Origin: SVTX01 sp045542075
Lineage (GTDB): Bacteria; Bacillota; Clostridia; Oscillospirales; CAG-272
Assembly: GCA_045542075.1 (NCBI GenBank)
Contig: JAZQKI010000017.1
Location: forward strand, 1-64,000
Length of the DNA stretch: 64,000 nt
Direction of reading: 5' to 3'
A program made the translations under genes and the position numbers. The notes below the pieces were generated by a model, which saw only the letters and a list, made by a program, of their open reading frames with translations, did not search any database and was not told where the DNA came from. Shown here piece by piece: positions 58,783-64,000 of this stretch (position 1 is the stretch's first letter; every line of letters begins with the position of its first letter).

Positions 58783-59553
58783 ATGAAAGAATTTTTAGGA
58801 TTTGGCGGATATGAGCGCACACCTGAGGGCGCGTATTCCTGGCAGCACCTTTTGCTCGTGGGCATCGTGCTTGCGACAATGATAGGGCTTGCTGTCTGGC
58901 TTGGACTTGTAAACCGAAACAAAGACGAAAAAAGCAAAAACCGTGTGCTTGTCTGGACTGCAATACTCATAGATTCTCTTGAAATATTCAAAATAGTGGT
59001 TATGTGTATGCGCTCGGATGACCCGTCGACTGCCTGGCACGGACTTTTGCCCCTGTTTTTGTGCAGTATCCAGCTTATCACGATTCCCGTTGCGGCGTTC
59101 ACCCGCGGAATCGTCAAGGACGCGGCGCTTGACTTTGTGTTTATATTCGGAATTCTCGGCGCGGTGCTTGGAACTATCGGTGCGGCGCAGAATTATAACG
59201 CCTACCCCGTCCTCTCGCTCGACAACGTGGTATCGGCGCTGACTCACTCCATCTCTGGCTTTGCCTCGCTCTACATCGCAATATCGGGAATGGCAAGCAT
59301 GAAGAAAAGAAATATTCCCATTACGTATTCCATACTCGGCGTATTTTGTGTTGCGGCGTTTATCACGAACAAAATTCTTGATACCAACTATATGTTCCTT
59401 GAGAGCGACGACGGCACCCCCTACTCGCTTCTGACTGCGCTCGTCGGCGGTAATCACGTGCTTTACGCGATAGGCGTCATCCTGCTTTTCGTAATATACA
59501 TAGCGCTGTTTTATCTTATATTCCATCTGTGTACGAGAAAAAGCAAAAAATAA
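58783..59553 (+). CDS. TMEM164/YwaF-type membrane protein, second copy
   Basis: The 256-residue protein has seven membrane segments. HGLLPLFLCSIQLITIPVAA and the later FIFGILGAVLGTIGA fit the YwaF/TMEM164 family, here with a Cys in LPLFLCS at the position of the family's conserved LPLxLC. It is about the normal family length, in contrast to the 479-residue relative at 8403-9842. GGAGAG precedes ATG 58783. The function is unknown. Confidence 0.75.
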   Translation: MKEFLGFGGYERTPEGAYSWQHLLLVGIVLATMIGLAVWLGLVNRNKDEKSKNRVLVWTAILIDSLEIFKIVVMCMRSDDPSTAWHGLLPLFLCSIQLITIPVAAFTRGIVKDAALDFVFIFGILGAVLGTIGAAQNYNAYPVLSLDNVVSALTHSISGFASLYIAISGMASMKKRNIPITYSILGVFCVAAFITNKILDTNYMFLESDDGTPYSLLTALVGGNHVLYAIGVILLFVIYIALFYLIFHLCTRKSKK

Positions 59554-59557
59554 ATAC

Positions 59558-59612
59558 ATGGCTTAATAACGGGCGCTCCATCAGTCGCAGGTTATTGAGC
59601 CATATTTTTTTC
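59558..59612 (+). terminator. Terminator of the second TMEM164-like gene
   Basis: ATGGCTTAATAAC pairs with GTTATTGAGCCAT (one G-T pair) over a 20-base loop; T7 follows shortly after. Confidence 0.75.
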
Positions 59613-59642
59613 TATGCCGGCGGTCAAAAGCAAACTTTTTTA

Positions 59643-59671
59643 TTGACATTATTTTTCTTATATGATAAAAT
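59643..59671 (+). promoter_or_regulatory. Promoter of the glycosidase-like lipoprotein gene
   Basis: TTGACA (59643-59648), 17 bp and TAAAAT (59666-59671). The leader of about 95 nt holds a hairpin TTTCCGA...TCGGAAA. Confidence 0.75.
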
Positions 59672-59773
59672 GAAAACAGAAGGCATTATCTCCCTATCGC
59701 CTGAAGACTTTCCGAACAGTCTTATGATCTTTCGGAAAAGAAAGGACTTAACTTTTTTGTTAAGGGTGAAAAA

Positions 59774-62692
59774 ATGAAAAAATACTTAGCTTGGATCTTA
59801 ATTTGCTCGATGCTTCTCGGCGTACTGGCAGCCTGCAATCAGGAAAAGCCTGACGGCAAGCCCACTCAGACTCCTACAGAGACACCTACGCAGACTCCTA
59901 CGGAAGCACCTACTCAGGCTCCTACGGAAGCGCCTACTCAGGCTCTTACAGAGGCACCCACTCAGGCTCCTACAGAAGCTCCCACGCAAGCTCCCACAGA
60001 AGCTCCCACAGAAGCTCCCACGGAAGCGCCTACAGAGCCGCCCTATGAGCTTCCCGATAATTCTATAGATCTTACTATTTCAAGCTCTGTTTATTCAAAT
60101 CTTATAGGCGCGCACAGTTTGTCCGTTACCTTTTCGGGTGGTGTCGCAAGTCTGAACTTTACAGATTCGGGAGCAGGTTACGTTAATGACCCATACGTTA
60201 CGCTGAAGCTTCCGTCTTCCCAGATAAACTGTCAGCAATACCCATACGTTGCTATTTTGGTGAAAACAAGCGAGCCTATTCTTGAGGGCGAGCTGCGATT
60301 CAAAACCACAACTACTGGAAGCGCCTTCCCGTGTCAGCCCTTCTCTCACGAATATGATGACGGCTGGCAGCTTATAGTTTGTAATCTGACAGATCTCAGC
60401 ACAGAGAAATTTTACCATCCCACCGTGCCCTTCTCGGGTTATTATACAGAGTTAAGACTCGACCTGTACTATCCCAACACGCCCGGTTCGGGAATGATTC
60501 TTCCGGACACGGAATACTACATAAAGGCATACGCATTTTTCAAGACGGAGGCTGAAGCGGCAGAATTGATAAAGTTCAAGCCCGACAGCTCATCCGATCA
60601 GGAGACCCCTAACGTGAAATACGAAGATTTCTGGCTTGGCGAGCAATTCGAAAAGCCTTCAAACGACAAAAGAATGAATTGGGTCCATTATGGATTCAAA
60701 CAAAGCACAGCCCCAGTTGACATGTTCCTGAAGGAAGGCTATGGCGGCATTGTTTCCAACGTAAACTTCAATCAGAATTACCTTCAGAGTCCAAATGAAT
60801 TTGCTATTCTGAAGGATGTATACGGTTACGCCGCAAGCAAGGATATGACGCTCTGGATATACGATGAATATCAGTGGCCCAGCGGCAAGGCATTCGGCCT
60901 TGTTCTTGACCGTCAGCCCGGACGTGAGTGGGAATCCACGGGAATCGAGCATATCGTCATAAAGGGCTCGAGTGCGGTAGCATCCTACAAGCTCGGCGAC
61001 AAATACGGCACCGACCTTGAGATCGGCATTATGCATGCGATCCTTACCGACAGCAGAGGCTCGACAACACTTAGAATAAACAGTGATTGCAGCATCTCCT
61101 ACGGCACGTCGGGTGACTGGACGCTTGATATATACATTCTCAGATATACCTATAATGAAACCGAAAACAGAAAGGATTTCACCACTCTGCGCGACGTTGA
61201 CCTGCTCAACCCCGACGCAGTTAAATGCTTTATCGAGCTGACTCATCAGCAGTACAAGGATAATTTCGGCGAATCCTTCAAGAATATTACCGCTTTCTTT
61301 ACCGACGAGCCTCAGCTCGGCAACAGAGGCATGGCGGATTACGTCGTCTGGACAAACGGATTTGCGGAAAGATTTTACGAGACGTACGGATACGAGATAA
61401 ATATCCCCAGCCTGTTCTCGGGAACAACGGATTACGACAATATGGTAAGACTTAATTACTATCAGCTTGTCGCCACTATGTTCAAGGAATCATATATCGA
61501 TCAGATAACCGAATGGTGCGAGGCAAACGGCGTCGCGTCCTCGGGACACCTTCTGTTCGAGGAGGATATGAACGACCACATCGAGACATACGGCGGTAAC
61601 TTTATGCAGGTGGTCGGCGGCATGTCCATTCCGGGTGCAGACGTACTTTGGGTAGACCCCTATAACCTTCTCAGACAGAACTTTATTGGAAATTACATGG
61701 GACTTCGCTACGTCTCCTCCGCCGCTAAAAACGCTGGCAAGGATGAGGTAATGATAGAATTCAATCCCAACGCTGTAAACGCTCTCGACATGTATGAGGA
61801 CGACTACTCCGTCACCATAGGAGGTCTTTCCATAACCAGACTGCTCGGCACGAACGTGTATAACGTCATAAATCCGTCAAAGGACTACTCCATATCCGAG
61901 CTGAACGGTCTGAACACATACATCGGCCGTCTTAACACAATTCTCGACGAGACTACCGAATGCGGTCAGCTTGCGGTATTCTATCCAATCGCTACCGTTC
62001 AGGCATATCACGATGCGGACAGCGACCATTCCTCGGAAACAGGCAGCGGCAGTACAAACTCAAGTGTAATCAACACCAATTACGAAAAGCTTTGCCTTAC
62101 GCTGTTGCAAAATCAGCTTCTCTATACGATCATCGATGACGAGAGCATTCGTCAGGCAGAGATCACCTCAGACGGAAAAATGGTCATAGGTCTTGGCAGC
62201 TACTCAACCATAGTTATTCCCTTTACCGAGTACATTTCGGTTGAGGCTCTCCAAAAGCTCGCTGATTTTGAGAAAGCTGGCGGCACGGTGTTCTTCTACA
62301 AGTCAAAAATAGCTCACGGTCTTGAGCTTGACCAGGAGGCAGAGATCGCGGAGATCTTCTCTGCCATGGAAAAGGAACCCGTAAATTCAGTGAACGCTCT
62401 TACAAGGAAGGTAAAGGATGCCGTATCCACAAGCATCAGCGCAACTGTGATTACAGGCACGAAAACAAATCTTCTTATGGGAGATTTCACATCCGAGACT
62501 CATGACGTATCCTTCCTCGTCAACACAGCCTCCTCGGATATGACGGTGCAGTGGAACTACACCGACGGCTACACAGGTAGCGCAACAATCTACTACCCCG
62601 GCTCGGGTAATATCGAGACTATTGAGCTTTCTGAAGTCGGAGAGGTAATTATCCCCGCATATGAAGGAGTACTGATAGTCCGCGAAAAATAA
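59774..62692 (+). CDS. Surface lipoprotein glycoside hydrolase-like, GH106-type suspected
   Basis: The 972-residue protein has a lipoprotein signal (lipobox LAAC, Cys at about 21) and a linker of (PTEAPTQA) units to about residue 90. A beta-sandwich of about 170 residues follows. The catalytic part (from about 290) has MTLWIYDEYQWPSGKAFG, FFTDEPQLGNRG, a YGYEINIPSLF segment and WCEANGVASSGHLLFEEDM; this order fits GH106 alpha-L-rhamnosidases and close relatives. The Glu in TDEP and in LLFEEDM are catalytic candidates. The end is a small beta domain. The specificity is a guess. Confidence 0.65.
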   Translation: MKKYLAWILICSMLLGVLAACNQEKPDGKPTQTPTETPTQTPTEAPTQAPTEAPTQALTEAPTQAPTEAPTQAPTEAPTEAPTEAPTEPPYELPDNSIDLTISSSVYSNLIGAHSLSVTFSGGVASLNFTDSGAGYVNDPYVTLKLPSSQINCQQYPYVAILVKTSEPILEGELRFKTTTTGSAFPCQPFSHEYDDGWQLIVCNLTDLSTEKFYHPTVPFSGYYTELRLDLYYPNTPGSGMILPDTEYYIKAYAFFKTEAEAAELIKFKPDSSSDQETPNVKYEDFWLGEQFEKPSNDKRMNWVHYGFKQSTAPVDMFLKEGYGGIVSNVNFNQNYLQSPNEFAILKDVYGYAASKDMTLWIYDEYQWPSGKAFGLVLDRQPGREWESTGIEHIVIKGSSAVASYKLGDKYGTDLEIGIMHAILTDSRGSTTLRINSDCSISYGTSGDWTLDIYILRYTYNETENRKDFTTLRDVDLLNPDAVKCFIELTHQQYKDNFGESFKNITAFFTDEPQLGNRGMADYVVWTNGFAERFYETYGYEINIPSLFSGTTDYDNMVRLNYYQLVATMFKESYIDQITEWCEANGVASSGHLLFEEDMNDHIETYGGNFMQVVGGMSIPGADVLWVDPYNLLRQNFIGNYMGLRYVSSAAKNAGKDEVMIEFNPNAVNALDMYEDDYSVTIGGLSITRLLGTNVYNVINPSKDYSISELNGLNTYIGRLNTILDETTECGQLAVFYPIATVQAYHDADSDHSSETGSGSTNSSVINTNYEKLCLTLLQNQLLYTIIDDESIRQAEITSDGKMVIGLGSYSTIVIPFTEYISVEALQKLADFEKAGGTVFFYKSKIAHGLELDQEAEIAEIFSAMEKEPVNSVNALTRKVKDAVSTSISATVITGTKTNLLMGDFTSETHDVSFLVNTASSDMTVQWNYTDGYTGSATIYYPGSGNIETIELSEVGEVIIPAYEGVLIVREK

Positions 62693-62706
62693 AATCAAAC
62701 AAAGCG

Positions 62707-62734
62707 CAAAGGAACACCCGAGGGTGTTCCTTTG
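62707..62734 (+). terminator. Terminator of the glycosidase-like gene
   Basis: A 13-bp stem CAAAGGAACACCC with its complement around GA; only a short T-run follows. Confidence 0.78.
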
Positions 62735-62760
62735 TATTTGCCCGAAAAATCCAATAAAAG

Positions 62761-62789
62761 TTGACATCATCCCTTTTCAATGGTATAAT
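62761..62789 (+). promoter_or_regulatory. Promoter of the EamA transporter gene
   Basis: TTGACA (62761-62766), 17 bp and TATAAT (62784-62789): a perfect sigma-A promoter. Confidence 0.88.
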
Positions 62790-62833
62790 CATTGTATAGT
62801 TTTCACTTTATATCTATAATTTTTAAGGATCTT

Positions 62834-63733
62834 ATGAAAAAAACAAAAAACGCAGGCATACTGTTAGCCATTCTTGCGGCGGCACTGTATGCTATAAATT
62901 CCCCCTTTTCTAAGCTCTTGCTTGATTATATGCCTCCCACACTTATGGCGGGACTTCTGTATATTGGCGCGGGACTTGGAATGGGTATTATCGCGCTTAT
63001 CCGAAAGGCAAAAAAATCAGCGCAGAATGAGGAAAAAATCACAAGGGCTGATTTGCCATACACCCTTGTGATGATAATTCTTGATATTGCCGCACCGATA
63101 TTCTTATTGCTCGGACTCTCATACACCTCCGCCGCAAACGCATCTCTTTTGAACAATTTTGAAATAGTTGCCACGGCGCTTATTGCCCTTATGATATTCA
63201 AGGAAAAGATCAGTCCTCGTCTGTGGACGGGAATAATATTCGTCACCGCCGCGTGCGCCCTTCTCTCTTTTGAGGATCTTACGAGCCTTGAGTTTTCACT
63301 TGGCTCTCTTTTCATCCTGCTTGCCTGTGTTTGCTGGGGAATAGAAAACAACTGCACCAGAAGGCTCTCGAAAAAGGATCCTCTGGAGATAGTTCTGCTC
63401 AAGGGTATTTTTTCGGGACTTGGCTCGGTGATCATAGGCTTGTGCCTTGGCGAGCGCATAACTGTCGTCTGGAGCGTGTTTGCCGTCCTCACCGTAGGCT
63501 TTGTGGCATACGGATTGAGCATTTTCTTTTACGTCTACGCTCAAAGGCTTCTCGGCGCCGCAAGGACCAGCGCGTATTACGCGATCTCTCCGTTCATAGG
63601 CACGCTTCTGTCACTTGTGATATTCCGTGACCTTCCTCCCTATACCTACTTCATAGCCCTGGGGCTTATGGTTATGGGTGCTTGGCTATGCGCCAATGAT
63701 GAGCCTGTATTCAAGCGCAAGAACAAGTCTTGA
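62834..63733 (+). CDS. EamA/DMT family transporter
   Basis: The 299-residue protein has ten membrane segments in two EamA repeats, with AALYAINSPFSKLLLDYMPP in the first and LACVCWGIENNCTRRLSKKDP at the start of the second. The family exports metabolites or amino acids; the substrate cannot be inferred. AAGGA precedes ATG 62834. Confidence 0.9.
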   Translation: MKKTKNAGILLAILAAALYAINSPFSKLLLDYMPPTLMAGLLYIGAGLGMGIIALIRKAKKSAQNEEKITRADLPYTLVMIILDIAAPIFLLLGLSYTSAANASLLNNFEIVATALIALMIFKEKISPRLWTGIIFVTAACALLSFEDLTSLEFSLGSLFILLACVCWGIENNCTRRLSKKDPLEIVLLKGIFSGLGSVIIGLCLGERITVVWSVFAVLTVGFVAYGLSIFFYVYAQRLLGAARTSAYYAISPFIGTLLSLVIFRDLPPYTYFIALGLMVMGAWLCANDEPVFKRKNKS

Positions 63734-63786
63734 ATCCGATTTTGTACAAAAACCCATATATCTGAAGTCAAGTCATATTCTTCCAC

Positions 63787-63816
63787 TTGACAAGCGTACC
63801 CGGTATATGATACAAT
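63787..63816 (+). promoter_or_regulatory. Promoter of the patatin-like gene
   Basis: TTGACA (63787-63792), 18 bp and TACAAT (63811-63816). Confidence 0.75.
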
Positions 63817-63856
63817 ATTTAGGTGAGTCAAAATTTGTCGAGGAAAGGAGCGCCTT

Positions 63857-64000
63857 ATGCCAAAAATAGGAATAGTTCTCGCAGGCGGCGGAAGCCGAGG
63901 CCCTTACGAGCTTGGCTGCCTTAAAGCCATAGAGAATTTTTTTGGACGCGAGTCTATAAAATGTATAAGCGCATCCTCTATAGGCGTTCTGAACGCCTAC
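63857..64000 (+). CDS. Patatin-like phospholipase, 3' end missing
   Basis: The first 48 residues are visible. GIVLAGGGSRGPYELGCLKA contains the oxyanion GGGxRG motif, and ASSIGVLNA is the GxSxG-type elbow with the first Gly replaced by Ala. Patatin-like proteins are Ser-Asp lipid acyl hydrolases. AGGAAAGGAG precedes the ATG. Confidence 0.85.
   Translation, partial: MPKIGIVLAGGGSRGPYELGCLKAIENFFGRESIKCISASSIGVLNAY

Noticed and set aside
59670..59777. Short open frame in the leader of the glycosidase-like gene
   Set aside because: Its ATG overlaps the -10 hexamer, so it would not be in the transcript.

Overview
The window looks like chromosomal DNA of a Gram-positive Clostridia-type Firmicute, probably from a gut-like habitat; I cannot name a species. 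Support: near-consensus sigma-A promoters (TTGACA-17-TATAAT), AGGAGG ribosome binding sites, lipoprotein signal peptides, the FakA/FakB/PlsX fatty acid route, class III fructose-bisphosphatase, a membrane pyrophosphatase, an RNase M5 gene, Thr/Pro-linker surface lipoproteins with Ig-like, BspA-like and glycosidase-like modules, and a GH4 alpha-galactosidase. No rRNA, CRISPR array, prophage or insertion-sequence transposase was found.

Layout. 1-10 kb: end of a GNAT gene, an OhrR-like MarR repressor with a candidate operator, two Ig-like surface proteins, an ABC exporter pair and a TMEM164/YwaF-type membrane protein. 10.4-15.9 kb: a minus-strand operon TetR-fakA-plsX-fakB-GNAT-ACP, which reads as a fatty acid activation and incorporation unit under its own repressor. 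16-20.3 kb: alpha/beta hydrolase, YitT-type protein, two small membrane proteins and a PlsC-type acyltransferase. 20.4-23.6 kb: a structured non-coding element, a 76-residue protein and a polar amino acid ABC transporter. 23.8-28.7 kb: ZIP transporter, DUF47-Pit phosphate uptake and a K+-dependent-type membrane pyrophosphatase. 28.8-34.1 kb: QueH, an acyltransferase-like protein, and an AraC regulator divergent from a GH4 galactosidase and an APC permease.

34.1-43.6 kb carries tRNA-Arg(CCG), tRNA-Gln(CTG) and tRNA-Glu(CTC), with glutamine synthetase, an aspartate-type aminotransferase and asparaginase between them, plus an AT-rich island of small secreted or membrane proteins (38.0-40.1 kb) beside an XRE regulator. 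43.6-54.9 kb: a BspA-like lipoprotein, MarR-HAD, a lone sugar transferase, U32 peptidase-uppP-rnmV, a zinc-ribbon membrane protein and fbp. 55.1-64 kb: tRNA-Gln(TTG) followed by a repeat-rich tract with small genes, an MFS transporter, a second TMEM164-like protein, a glycosidase-like lipoprotein, an EamA transporter and the start of a patatin-like phospholipase.

The most unusual signal is non-coding. All four tRNA genes are followed by a hairpin, and each has an inverted, degenerate copy of its own 3' end downstream. Beyond these lie arrays of short palindromes (34631-34813 and 43231-43505) or tandem repeat modules with promoters and small genes (55.2-57.1 kb). I know of no described system that matches this pattern.
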